The notes under the pieces: generated by a model
Databases searched by the model: none
What the model was told of the DNA's origin: nothing
Seen by the model: the letters and a program-made list of their open reading frames with translations, nothing else
Program-made: the position numbers and the translations under genes
NCBI GenBank assembly: GCA_013286085.1
Contig: JABDGK010000004.1
Coordinates: forward strand, 19,468 to 83,467
Direction of reading: 5' to 3'
From: Gammaproteobacteria bacterium
GTDB lineage: Bacteria > Pseudomonadota > Gammaproteobacteria > DSM-16500
Length of the DNA stretch: 64,000 nucleotides
In this document: positions 43,785 to 52,473 of the stretch, piece by piece
How positions within the stretch are numbered: position 1 is the first letter of the stretch
Layout: every line of letters begins with the position of its first letter

Positions 43785-44990
43785 ATGTCACTACTACTCG
43801 ATTTATTGCAGGATGCAGTTACCGTTTATAATAATTCAATCTCACGCTTTCTTCCTTCTAACAAAGCATCACTCTTACAAGAATTATATAAAGAACACAA
43901 ACTACAGTATGATTCAACTATCAATTATGAAGAAGACGATGCCGGCCAACAACTCACTCTATTTAACAACACATTAGCAAGGGCTATTCTTCAGCAAAAA
44001 GAAACCCAAACCGCCACCAACAGTAATGATGCATTATCAGCTGCATCAACAGCAGCCACATCAACATCACCACCAAAATTTGACACCCTACTCGGCATCT
44101 TAAAAACATGTGCCCACATTCAACTACACAACATCGACAAACGAACAGCCAGCCGTGAGCTTGATAAATCCAGAAACTGTTTTAAAGAAGCCGAATTCCC
44201 TGGTGCAGACAGTTTTCTCAGAAAAGTAAACCATTTCATTCATTTAACAATGCAACTTCACACACCAACAGCAGTCATTGCAGCATCATCTTCAGTCTCT
44301 GCAAGTACAATCCCCAAACAAAAAGAAACAACAAGCTCAAATGAACTAGCCGCACTCCAAGAGCAACTTGCACAACAGAAAACACTGATAGAAAAAATAG
44401 AAAAAGAAGCAGCTGAAAAACTTGCTGCACGCCAAGCACAACTTGAAAATCAAATTTTAGAATTACAAGATACACCAAATGGAAAATTACTGGGAGAAAT
44501 AACAGCTCTTAAAAAAACATGCAGAGAGATCACAGCAACCAATGAAGAAAATATCAGAAAAGGGCTAGCCGCAGTTGCGAAGAAAAAAGCCGCTCGTGCT
44601 GAAATAGAAAAAAAGGATGTGCTTATCTCTGAGCATCAAAAACGCATCCAAGAATTAGAATCAGAACTCCAAACTGCCAAAGTAAAATTAGATGCACAAG
44701 AAAAATCGCTAACATCACACAAAAAAATAATCGTCGAACTAGAAAGCCGTACAGCACCACCAACACCTGCGCCAGCACCACCAGTGGCACAGTCAACCAC
44801 ACAAAAATTCACTCCTCTAAAACCATCATTCTCACCCAATGTGCCTCCTTTTCGGATAAACCCTCCTGCGACTTCTGGAGGAACATTGCCATTTTTTACC
44901 TCGCTGTCAGCAGCACCAACTAGTTTCAATTCCGGTTATGCTAACAACAGCTCAACGATGGTTAAACGAAAACCACCAGGCCAAGGATAA
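43785..44990 (+). CDS. Coiled-coil protein with Pro-rich tail, possible effector
   Basis: 401 residues. The N-terminal about 165 residues look globular and helical (LLLDLLQDAVTVYNNSISRF, LQELYKEHKLQYDST) with a Thr/Ser-rich insert near 85-105. A coiled coil spans about 178-325 (NELAALQEQLAQQKTLIEK, QKRIQELESELQTAKVKLD). The C-terminal 75 residues are Pro/Thr/Ser-rich (RTAPPTPAPAPPVAQ) and disordered. No signal peptide or membrane segment. Third of the coiled-coil genes and separated from dapB by 19 bases, so it may be transcribed with dapB. No family recognised. Confidence 0.8.
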   Translation: MSLLLDLLQDAVTVYNNSISRFLPSNKASLLQELYKEHKLQYDSTINYEEDDAGQQLTLFNNTLARAILQQKETQTATNSNDALSAASTAATSTSPPKFDTLLGILKTCAHIQLHNIDKRTASRELDKSRNCFKEAEFPGADSFLRKVNHFIHLTMQLHTPTAVIAASSSVSASTIPKQKETTSSNELAALQEQLAQQKTLIEKIEKEAAEKLAARQAQLENQILELQDTPNGKLLGEITALKKTCREITATNEENIRKGLAAVAKKKAARAEIEKKDVLISEHQKRIQELESELQTAKVKLDAQEKSLTSHKKIIVELESRTAPPTPAPAPPVAQSTTQKFTPLKPSFSPNVPPFRINPPATSGGTLPFFTSLSAAPTSFNSGYANNSSTMVKRKPPGQG

Positions 44991-45009
44991 CAAGAAGGTA
45001 TAAAAAATC

Positions 45010-45741
45010 ATGTCAATTCGTGTATTAATCAATGGTGCCAACGGCCGCATGGGCAAAGCATCTGTCGCCGCCATTACAGCAGATCCAGAACTGGAACTCG
45101 TTGGCACCACATCGCGTGGCGATGATTTAGCAAATGCTATCAAAAAATCGCATGCCGAAGTCGTTGTTGATTTTACCAATGCAGAAGCTGTTCAAGAGAG
45201 CACTCGAACTATTATTGCTGCCAATGCGCATCCAGTGATTGGTACCAGTGGTTTGCTCATGCCACAAATTGTAGAATTTCAAGCAGCATGCAAAAAAGCA
45301 CAGCTCGGCGGCATCATCGCACCCAATTTTTCGTTAGGTGCCGTACTACTCATGAAACACGCGCAAGAAATCGCAAAATATTTTTCGCATGTTGAAATTA
45401 TTGAAATGCATCATGATGGCAAATTAGATAGCCCATCAGGAACGGCGCTGCGCACTGCTGAAATGCTAGCGGTTAATTTCAAGCCCGCACAAACCACAAA
45501 GAAAACCAAAGAAACCATTCCAGGTGCACGCGGTGCTATGCATCATCAAATTCCCATTCACTCTGTTCGCTTACCGGGATTGGTCGCGCATGAACAAGTG
45601 ATTTTTGGTGACACCGGCGAAACCTTAACACTACGTCATGATTCGATTGATCGTATTGCGTTTATGCCGGGTGTTAGACTTGCTTGTAAGAAAGTCGTGA
45701 CGCTGAAAGAATTAGTGTATGGCTTGGAGCATGTGTTATAA
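45010..45741 (+). CDS. dapB: 4-hydroxy-tetrahydrodipicolinate reductase
   Basis: 243 residues. DapB acts in the diaminopimelate/lysine pathway, needed for peptidoglycan. The NAD(P)-binding motif is INGANGRMGK; catalytic and substrate residues are in IIEMHHDGKLDSPSGTAL, and SVRLPGLVAHEQVIFGD is typical of the C-terminal domain. It is slightly shorter than the E. coli protein (273). It lies between the coiled-coil genes and the hairpin array. Confidence 0.97.
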   Translation: MSIRVLINGANGRMGKASVAAITADPELELVGTTSRGDDLANAIKKSHAEVVVDFTNAEAVQESTRTIIAANAHPVIGTSGLLMPQIVEFQAACKKAQLGGIIAPNFSLGAVLLMKHAQEIAKYFSHVEIIEMHHDGKLDSPSGTALRTAEMLAVNFKPAQTTKKTKETIPGARGAMHHQIPIHSVRLPGLVAHEQVIFGDTGETLTLRHDSIDRIAFMPGVRLACKKVVTLKELVYGLEHVL

Positions 45742-45756
45742 ATAATTTTTAAATTC

Positions 45757-46068
45757 CCCCTCACCCGCCGCTACGCGTCGACCTCTCCCACAAGGGGAGA
45801 GGTTAATAGCATCCACAAACATATTTTACCTCTCCCCTTGTGGGAGAGGGTCAATAGCATCCGCAAACATATTTTATCTCTCCCCTTGCGGGAGAGAGGT
45901 TAATAGCATCCGCAAACATATTTTACCTCTCCCCTTGTGGGAGAGGGTCAATAGCATCCGCAAACATATTTTATCTCTCCCCTTGCGGGAAAGAGGTTAA
46001 TAGCATCCGCAAACATATTTTACCTCTCCCCTTGTGGGAGAGGTCGACGCGTAGCGGCGGGTGAGGGG
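45757..46068. repeat. Hairpin array bounded by perfect 47-bp inverted repeats
   Basis: Left end 45757-45803 and right end 46022-46068 are exact reverse complements over 47 bases: the outer part is CCCCTCACCCGCCGCTACGC, the inner part a CTCTCCC-type hairpin. Between them lie about five tandem units of 48-49 bases, each AATAGCATCC(a/g)CAAACATATTTTA followed by a hairpin CTCTCCCCTTG(t/c)GGGAGAG. Units alternate in two variants: ..TTACCTC..TTGTGG.. and ..TTATCTC..TTGCGG... There are no unique spacers, so it is not a CRISPR. It fills the 358-base gap between dapB and the DUF559 gene. Confidence 0.9.
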
Positions 46069-46099
46069 TTTTACAAACAATTATAAAAAAACAGTCGCC

Positions 46100-46492
46100 A
46101 TGAAAAAATTAAATCATTTTAAGAAATCCCTACGCACATCACAAACAGACGCCGAAAATAAATTATGGTATCACCTAAGAAACCGAAACCTGCACGGAGC
46201 AAAATTCAGAAGACAACACATTTTAAGAAATTACATTGTTGACTTTGTCTGCCTCGAGCAAAAACTCATTATTGAACTTGACGGCTCACAACATGCAGAA
46301 CAAATAACCTATGATGAAACACGCACACAAATACTCAAAAAAGATGGCTTTCGAGTAATCCGATTTTGGAATAACGACGTATTAGAAAATACAAATGCAA
46401 TACTAGAAATGATATACCACGCATTAAACCCGCATCCCACAAAAAAGGGCATCCAAGATGCCCTTCTGATGACAACAAATAATATAAATTAA
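46100..46492 (+). CDS. DUF559 protein (predicted restriction-endonuclease-like fold)
   Basis: 130 residues from ATG 46100; a GTG at 46061 lies inside the right inverted repeat and is unlikely. The family pattern is complete: SLRTSQTDAENKLWYHLRNR, GAKFRRQHILRNYIVDFVCL, LIIELDGSQHAEQ, YDETRTQILKKDGFRVIRFW and NNDVLENTNAILEMIYHAL. DUF559 is related to Vsr-type nucleases of the PD-(D/E)xK group; the acidic pair (Asp in VDFVC, Glu in IELDGSQH) fits a catalytic site. The last 20 codons run through an intrinsic terminator that belongs to the opposite-strand lipoprotein gene, so the C-terminal tail looks acquired. It is adjacent to the hairpin array. Function of the family is not established. Confidence 0.88.
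   Translation: MKKLNHFKKSLRTSQTDAENKLWYHLRNRNLHGAKFRRQHILRNYIVDFVCLEQKLIIELDGSQHAEQITYDETRTQILKKDGFRVIRFWNNDVLENTNAILEMIYHALNPHPTKKGIQDALLMTTNNIN
46441..46465 (-). terminator. Intrinsic terminator of the small lipoprotein gene
   Basis: Read on the minus strand: AAGGGCATC-TTG-GATGCCCTT followed by TTTTG, a perfect 9-bp stem with a 3-base loop and T-run. It is 24 bases past the lipoprotein stop codon and lies inside the 3' end of the DUF559 reading frame. Confidence 0.85.
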
Positions 46493-46611
46493 CGACCATC
46501 TTTGTAATAAGTCGTATCGGAGTTATACATTCTTTGTGGTGTAACTGAAGAACAACCAATTAAAAGAGACCCTAAGACCATCGCACACACTAAGCTAGCG
46601 AATTTACTCAT
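46489..46611 (-). CDS. Very small lipoprotein (40 residues)
   Basis: ATG 46611 is preceded by AAGGAG at 8 bases. The 40-residue product has a lipoprotein signal peptide FASLVCAMVLGSLLIGC (lipobox LIGC) and a mature part of 21 residues, CSSVTPQRMYNS followed by DTTYYKDGR. A good intrinsic terminator follows. Start signal, lipobox and terminator together make a real gene very likely, despite its size. Its last codons overlap the DUF559 stop by 4 bases in convergent orientation. Function unknown. Confidence 0.85.
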   Translation of the reverse strand: MSKFASLVCAMVLGSLLIGCSSVTPQRMYNSDTTYYKDGR

Positions 46612-46819
46612 TGTCGTGCTCCTTAAAATTTGTGAAATAACAACTTCGATTATACGCCTATTTACAACTCAAATAATTGGTTACGTATTGATACGATTTC
46701 AACCTATTGTTTTATAAGTCATATCAATAAATATTTTTTATATGGACTAAAAATAGCCAAACCTGTGCGGTATAATTAATAAGTAACCTCCTTCTATTTT
46801 TAGCCTAGAGGTCTGTGCA

Positions 46820-48181
46820 ATGAGAAATGGGTTTATATCTTGTTGTGCGAAACTAATGCTTACAATACTGTGTGTCGCAGTGCCCCTTAGCTATGCCAAT
46901 AATCAAGCTATGTTGCTCAAGGTCAACCAAACTATCAATCCAGCGAGCGAAGCATATATTCTGCAGGGCTTACACGATGCCGCCGATCAGCATGCCGATA
47001 TTCTCATCATTCAATTAGACACACCCGGCGGCCTCTCTACTTCTACCCACAACATAGATAAAGCCATTTTAGCGTCACCTGTTCCCGTTGTAACTTACGT
47101 TGCGCCAACCGGTGCACGTGCAGCCAGCGCTGGAACTTTTATCTTATATGCCAGTGCAATTGCTGCTATGGCGCCCGGCACGAATCTTGGCGCCGCATCC
47201 CCTGTCAGTATCAGTCCTGAATTAGACACATCGATTAAAAACCAAATTGCGGCAAAAAATCTCTCGACACTGGAACACAAAACAATGAATGATGCTGTAG
47301 CCAATATTCGTAGTCTTGCAGAATTACATCATCGCAATAGCACATGGGCTGAATTGGCTGTGCGCGAGGCAGCTAGTTTATCTGCGCAACAAGCCTTGCA
47401 AGCACATGTTATCGATATTATCGCGACAGATATTCCTGACTTGCTCAACCAACTGAATAATCGCAAAGCCATTGTGAATGGCAGAGAACACACCTTACAA
47501 ACAGATCACCTTCACATCACCACTATCAATCCTGACTGGCGTTATCAATTTCTGGCGATTATCGCCGATCCCAATATGGCTTATATTTTACTTTTAATCG
47601 GTATTTACGGTTTGTTTTTTGAATTTTACAATCCTGGACTCGTGTTGCCGGGTGTTGTTGGCGCTATTTCATTACTGGTCGCACTCTACGCTTATGAATT
47701 ATTACCCGTGAATTATGCTGGATTTGCATTACTCTTGCTGGGCATCGCATTTCTTGTCATTGAAATTATTATTTCAAGCTTTGGCATACTGGGCTTAGGA
47801 GGGCTCATTGCCTTCGTGACAGGCTCTATTTTACTATTAGACATCCAAGGACCTGGTTATCAAATAGCATGGTCACTTATCATCATGATGACAATCTTCA
47901 CGCTTGGATTTTTTATCATCGCTATCAGTACAAGCATCCACGCGATGAAAAAAGTCGTAGTAACAGGTCAGGAAGCCCTCATTGGCTCAGAAGGAATCGT
48001 GGTAGAATACGTAAACCAACAATCGTATGTCAGAATTCACGGCGAAAATTGGTTAGCACACGCAGAACAACCACTGACTGTTGGGCAATCTATCCGAGTA
48101 TTGAAATTATCAGGCTTAACACTGACGGTGGAACCCATTTACAAAGTACACACACGCTCAATTAGTCACATTATGGATTAA
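46820..48181 (+). CDS. NfeD-like membrane serine protease (long form)
   Basis: 453 residues. A signal peptide (about 1-26) precedes a ClpP-fold protease domain: [15 protein letters not shown], the nucleophile Ser in [15 protein letters not shown], then [12 protein letters not shown]. Four or five membrane helices lie at about 250-375, followed by an OB-fold NfeD domain (about 385-445). Long NfeD proteins cleave stomatin-family partners. Here the slipin gene follows after 11 bases, the classical pair. TATAAT at 46771-46776 may be its -10 box; the -35 is weak. Confidence 0.95.
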   Translation: MRNGFISCCAKLMLTILCVAVPLSYANNQAMLLKVNQTINPASEAYILQGLHDAADQHADILIIQLDTPGGLSTSTHNIDKAILASPVPVVTYVAPTGARAASAGTFILYASAIAAMAPGTNLGAASPVSISPELDTSIKNQIAAKNLSTLEHKTMNDAVANIRSLAELHHRNSTWAELAVREAASLSAQQALQAHVIDIIATDIPDLLNQLNNRKAIVNGREHTLQTDHLHITTINPDWRYQFLAIIADPNMAYILLLIGIYGLFFEFYNPGLVLPGVVGAISLLVALYAYELLPVNYAGFALLLLGIAFLVIEIIISSFGILGLGGLIAFVTGSILLLDIQGPGYQIAWSLIIMMTIFTLGFFIIAISTSIHAMKKVVVTGQEALIGSEGIVVEYVNQQSYVRIHGENWLAHAEQPLTVGQSIRVLKLSGLTLTVEPIYKVHTRSISHIMD

Positions 48182-48192
48182 GGAGTAACCAC

Positions 48193-48945
48193 ATGATCGA
48201 GCTATCCGCCCTTTGGTATTTACTTATACCCCTGGCTATTCTGCTTTTTATCAGCTTAAAAATATTACGCGAATATGAACGCATCGTCGTCTTTACATTG
48301 GGGCGCTTTACGAGTGTCAAAGGACCCGGCTTAGTCATTGTCATTCCCTTTATTCAACAGACAGTACGCATGGATTTACGAACCATTGTTTTTGATATTC
48401 CACCCCAAGATGTTATTTCTCGCGATAACGTCTCTGTGCGCGTGAATGCAGTGGTGTACTTCCGCGTTATAAAACCTGAAAATGCCATTATCCAAGTCGA
48501 AAACTACATGGAAGCGATCAGCCAATTATCACAAACAACCTTGCGCTCCGTGCTGGGACAGCATGAACTCGATGAAATGCTCGCAGAACGCAACAAACTA
48601 AATTCGCATATTCAGCAAATATTAGATGAACAAGCCGAAACCTGGGGAATTAAAGTAGCGACTGTCGAAATCAAACATATCGACTTAAATGAGAGCATGA
48701 TCCGCGCCATTGCCAAACAAGCAGAAGCAGAACGTGAACGTCGCGCCAAAGTCATTCACGCCGAAGGTGAAATGCAAGCCGCACAAAAATTATTTGAGGC
48801 TGCCAACATTCTCGCACAACAACCGCAAGCATTGCAGTTACGGTATTTGCAAACGTTATCAAACATTGCAGAAGAAAAAAACTCGACGATTGTGTTTCCG
48901 TTGCCGATGGAGATGTTTTCGGTGTTTCAGAAGATGGTGAAATAG
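48193..48945 (+). CDS. Slipin (stomatin/SPFH family membrane protein)
   Basis: 250 residues. One N-terminal hairpin membrane segment (about 5-24) is followed by the SPFH domain: [57 protein letters not shown], then a coiled coil with [20 protein letters not shown]. It scaffolds membrane microdomains and is the partner and likely substrate of the NfeD protease encoded just upstream. Confidence 0.96.
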   Translation: MIELSALWYLLIPLAILLFISLKILREYERIVVFTLGRFTSVKGPGLVIVIPFIQQTVRMDLRTIVFDIPPQDVISRDNVSVRVNAVVYFRVIKPENAIIQVENYMEAISQLSQTTLRSVLGQHELDEMLAERNKLNSHIQQILDEQAETWGIKVATVEIKHIDLNESMIRAIAKQAEAERERRAKVIHAEGEMQAAQKLFEAANILAQQPQALQLRYLQTLSNIAEEKNSTIVFPLPMEMFSVFQKMVK

Positions 48946-48976
48946 TGATAACGTCACAAAACAAATTGAAAATATC

Positions 48977-49092
48977 CCCTCTCCCACTTGTGGGAGAGGG
49001 CTAGGGTGAGGGTGCCGATGTTCTGCACACTCAAGATCTTTGCAACGTCAAGACCCTCATCCCCAACCCTTCTCCCACCAGCGGGAGAAGGG
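48977..49092. repeat. CTCTCCC/GGGAGAG palindrome pair between convergent genes
   Basis: Two perfect hairpins, CCCTCTCCCA-cttg-TGGGAGAGGG (48977-49000) and CCCTTCTCCC-accag-GGGAGAAGGG (49068-49092), are linked by AGGGTGAGGG ... CCCTCATCCCC, which pair as well. The same stem motif occurs in the array at 45757-46068 and in the region 27668-27826. It lies between the convergent slipin and gcvPB genes. Confidence 0.85.
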
Positions 49093-49099
49093 AAATGAA

Positions 49100-50560
49100 T
49101 CATTCAACAACAGGCTTATAAACCAAATCCAACTCGCGCGCCGCCTTCACTTCATCCAAACGTCGCACGGGTAAATTATGCGGCGCATTTTTCAGAATAG
49201 CCGGATCGGTTTTCGCTTCTTGTAAGACTTGAATCAATGCATCAGCAAATGCATCCACCGCTTCTTTGGATTCGGTTTCTGTGGGTTCGATTAACAAACA
49301 CTCGGGTACCAACAGTGGAAAATACATCGTTGGCGCATGGAAATCATAATCCAACAAGCGCTTCGCCACATCCAATGCAGAAATATGCAATTCTTTTGCT
49401 TCTTGTTTTAACGTGATAATAAATTCATGACTGGCACGACGTTTTGGATAGGCTGGCGTAAATCCTGCTGCTTTCAAACGTGCTAACAAATAGTTCGCAT
49501 TCAACGTCGCAAACTCCGCCACGCGATGCATGCCGTCTTTGCCGAGCAAACGTGCATACATATAAGCACGCAACACAATACCGGCGTTACCCATAAAAGT
49601 AGACAGACGTCCTATCGTTTGGGGACAGTCTTTTTCGGTAAGCCAACGATAAGCATCGCCTACTTTCGCGACCATCGGCGTTGGTAAGAAAGGTACTAAA
49701 CGTTCACTGACGGCAACAGGGCCGCCACCTGGACCGCCACCACCATGCGGTGTCGCAAATGTTTTATGGAGATTGATATGCATCACATCAAAACCCATAT
49801 CACCCGGACGCACTTTCCCTAAAATTGCATTTAAGTTAGCACCATCGTAATACAACAAACCACCCGCTTGGTGAACCATTTTTGCAATGTCTTGAATTTT
49901 TTCTTCGAACACACCCAGTGTCGATGGGTTCGTTAACATAATCCCCGCCGTTTGCGGCCCTAATGCGGCACGCAATGCGTCAATATCTACATTGCCATCT
50001 GCATCGGTAGGAATTTCTCGTACTTTATAACCACATTGCACAGCAGAAGCCGGATTCGTACCGTGTGCTGCATCTGGCACTAAGATTTCAGTACGGGCAA
50101 CATCGCCACGCGCTTGATGATACGCGCGAATCATGGCCACACCCGCAAACTCACCTTGCGCACCCGCCATGGGTGTCAACGAAACACCTTTCATGCCAGT
50201 AACTGTTTTCAGAATTTCTTGCAACTCATAAGCACACGACATAAAACCTTGGCTATGCACATCCAATGACAAGGGATGATGCTGCAAAAATCCATCCAAA
50301 AATGCTAAGCGATGCACACCGCGCGGATTGTATTTCATGGTGCAAGAACCCAATGGATAAAATTGCGTATCAATCGAGAAATTACGGCGCGACAAGCGGG
50401 TATAATGACGCACAGCTTGTAATTCAGATACTTGTGGCAAGAAGGGTTGATCATCACGTAGTAAATGCGCGGGAATATCTAACGTCACATTCACATCGCG
50501 TGGCTGTTGTGCCGCTGCACAGCGGTCTTGCTGGGATTGCTCAAAAATCAACATAGACAT
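49100..50560 (-). CDS. gcvPB: Glycine dehydrogenase (decarboxylating), subunit 2
   Basis: 486 residues. With GcvPA it forms the PLP-dependent P protein of the glycine cleavage system. It has the N-terminal [41 protein letters not shown] and the PLP lysine in [17 protein letters not shown]. The split P protein (two genes) is the form found in Legionella, Coxiella and many other bacteria. It follows gcvPA by 6 bases and closes the operon. Confidence 0.97.
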   Translation of the reverse strand: MSMLIFEQSQQDRCAAAQQPRDVNVTLDIPAHLLRDDQPFLPQVSELQAVRHYTRLSRRNFSIDTQFYPLGSCTMKYNPRGVHRLAFLDGFLQHHPLSLDVHSQGFMSCAYELQEILKTVTGMKGVSLTPMAGAQGEFAGVAMIRAYHQARGDVARTEILVPDAAHGTNPASAVQCGYKVREIPTDADGNVDIDALRAALGPQTAGIMLTNPSTLGVFEEKIQDIAKMVHQAGGLLYYDGANLNAILGKVRPGDMGFDVMHINLHKTFATPHGGGGPGGGPVAVSERLVPFLPTPMVAKVGDAYRWLTEKDCPQTIGRLSTFMGNAGIVLRAYMYARLLGKDGMHRVAEFATLNANYLLARLKAAGFTPAYPKRRASHEFIITLKQEAKELHISALDVAKRLLDYDFHAPTMYFPLLVPECLLIEPTETESKEAVDAFADALIQVLQEAKTDPAILKNAPHNLPVRRLDEVKAARELDLVYKPVVE

Positions 50561-50566
50561 AACGAG

Positions 50567-51985
50567 TTACACTCCTTTCTCACAATCCACTAGTGTTTTT
50601 TTTTCGAATGCAGCATGCACCCCTTTCGACTTACTCAACACCTGTTGTAATTTCTCTGCGTATTTGGCGAAATCCGCGCTTGTTTTAGTTTCGGTTGCGC
50701 ACACCAACACACAATTCCCAAGCTCTGGATACACATGATTCAAAGCATAGCCGCCTTGAATATTGAATTTGGCTAACTCACTTAACACCGTATCAACAGA
50801 CTGTGGCAACCGTAAAACGATTTCATGCAGCATTGGGCTAGCGAATACAACTTCAACACCGGGAATAGCCGTTAACACATCGCGTAACGCATGCGCATTT
50901 TGATAACAAGCTAATGCAGTTCGGCGCAAGCCTTGTGGACCCATTAAACTCATGTAGATTGTGCTCGCTGTGACTAACAAACCTTGGTTAGTACAAATGT
51001 TTGAAGTGGCTTTGGCACGACGAATATGTTGTTCGCGTGCTTGCAGTGTTAACACAAATCCTTGCTTACCATCTGCATCCACCGTACGTCCAACAATGCG
51101 GCCTGGCAATTGACGGACAAATTCTTTTTTACAACATAAGAATCCATAATAAGGCCCACCGGAAGCCAATGGCACACCTAATGGTTGCCCTTCGCCGCAC
51201 GCAATATCGGCACCGTTCTTGCCCCACTGCCCTGGCGCTTTCAACAACGCCATTGCCATGGGATTCACTACTGCAATCGCTATTGCTTTTTGTTCATGCG
51301 CCCAATTTGTCAATGCATCGACGTCTTCGATCACACCAAAAAAATTCGGTTGTGGAATCACTAATGCGGTAATGTCATTGGCGTATTTTTGCAAAGAAGC
51401 AACCGCTGTTGTGCCTGTACGTGGATCAAATGGCACTTCAATAATTTCAATTCCTTGCTGACCCACAATCGCGCGCACGACATCACGATAATGTGGGTGC
51501 ACCGTGCGCGGCATTAAAATACGATAATTTTTGCTATTTTTATTCGAACGTGCTGCCATTAATACTGCTTCAGCAAGCGCTGATGCGCCGTCATACAAAG
51601 ACGCATTCGATACATCGAGCGCCATCAAACTCGACATCATCGTTTGGTATTCATATAACAATTGCAGCGTGCCTTGACTTGCTTCCGCCTGATACGGGGT
51701 ATACGCGGTTAAATATTCGCCGCGACTGGTGACATCCCACACAGCAGCAGGAATATGATGTTCATAAGCACCTGCACCAATAAAACAAAGCAAATCACTG
51801 TCTTGCTTCGCACGTTCACGCATCAAGCGTGTCAATTCCATTTCGGTTAACCCATCTGGAATAGAGGCTAAGCTTGCGCCGCGCAAACTAGCTGGAATTT
51901 CATCGAATAAATCATCGATTTTATCAACACCGATGGTTGCCAACATCGTTTGCACATCGTGTTTGGTGTGTGGAATAAATGGCAT
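50567..51985 (-). CDS. gcvPA: Glycine dehydrogenase (decarboxylating), subunit 1
   Basis: 472 residues. Start [20 protein letters not shown] is typical; also [45 protein letters not shown] and [11 protein letters not shown]. It is the non-catalytic (apo-like) half of the two-subunit P protein. A REP-like palindrome lies in the 95-base gap to gcvH upstream. Confidence 0.97.
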   Translation of the reverse strand: MPFIPHTKHDVQTMLATIGVDKIDDLFDEIPASLRGASLASIPDGLTEMELTRLMRERAKQDSDLLCFIGAGAYEHHIPAAVWDVTSRGEYLTAYTPYQAEASQGTLQLLYEYQTMMSSLMALDVSNASLYDGASALAEAVLMAARSNKNSKNYRILMPRTVHPHYRDVVRAIVGQQGIEIIEVPFDPRTGTTAVASLQKYANDITALVIPQPNFFGVIEDVDALTNWAHEQKAIAIAVVNPMAMALLKAPGQWGKNGADIACGEGQPLGVPLASGGPYYGFLCCKKEFVRQLPGRIVGRTVDADGKQGFVLTLQAREQHIRRAKATSNICTNQGLLVTASTIYMSLMGPQGLRRTALACYQNAHALRDVLTAIPGVEVVFASPMLHEIVLRLPQSVDTVLSELAKFNIQGGYALNHVYPELGNCVLVCATETKTSADFAKYAEKLQQVLSKSKGVHAAFEKKTLVDCEKGV

Positions 51986-52034
51986 ATCTTCAAACCTCGC
52001 GAACTTTCAGCACAGCGTATCCGCTAAATCTATT

Positions 52035-52064
52035 GGTGGACACGCTGCGCTTTGTCCACCCTAC
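52035..52064 (-). repeat. REP-like palindrome, family A, copy 4
   Basis: GGTGGACA - cgctgcgctt - TGTCCACC then CTAC, the same sequence and orientation as copy 1 at 14857-14886. It lies inside the gcv operon between gcvH and gcvPA. As in copy 1 only the GTAG foot (minus strand) is kept. Confidence 0.87.
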
Positions 52065-52080
52065 GGTCTACGACAATTTA

Positions 52081-52473
52081 TTAATGTGCTTCTGACGCAA
52101 CGACTTTGGAATACTCATCCGCAGATAATAAATCTTTTAATTCACTTTCAAATGGGCGAATGCGAAATAACCAGCCTTTGCCATAGGGGTCTTCGTTAAT
52201 GAGTTGTGGATTCTCGAGAAGAAGCTCATTGATTTCCACAATCTCACCCGATACGGGACTATAAACGTCAGCCGCTGCTTTAACCGACTCAACCACGGCG
52301 ACTTCTTGACCCGTTTCAAAACTACCTTCCAATTCTGGTAACTCCACATACACCAAGTCACCTAGCATGGTTTGCGCATGATCCGTCACGCCAACTGTCA
52401 GAAGATCATCTTCATCCTGACGCACCCATTCATGTGAATTAGAATATTTTAATGATTTTGGCACACTACTCAT
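52081..52473 (-). CDS. gcvH: Glycine cleavage system H protein
   Basis: 130 residues from ATG 52473; longer reading in the same frame overlaps gcvT fully and has no binding site. It carries the lipoyl group between P, T and L proteins. The lipoylated Lys is in VVESVKAAADVYSPVSGEI; SNSHEWVRQDEDDLLTVGVT and GDLVYVELPE are typical. The start overlaps the end of gcvT by 8 bases. Confidence 0.97.
   Translation of the reverse strand: MSSVPKSLKYSNSHEWVRQDEDDLLTVGVTDHAQTMLGDLVYVELPELEGSFETGQEVAVVESVKAAADVYSPVSGEIVEINELLLENPQLINEDPYGKGWLFRIRPFESELKDLLSADEYSKVVASEAH

Noticed and set aside
45757..46068. Tandem repeats resembling a CRISPR array
   Set aside because: Units of 48-49 bases follow each other with no unique spacers, alternate between two variants and are bounded by inverted repeats; no cas genes are nearby.
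46061..46100. GTG start that would lengthen the DUF559 protein by 13 residues
   Set aside because: It lies inside the right inverted repeat and has no ribosome binding site; the conserved family start (KKLNHFKKSLR) fits ATG 46100.
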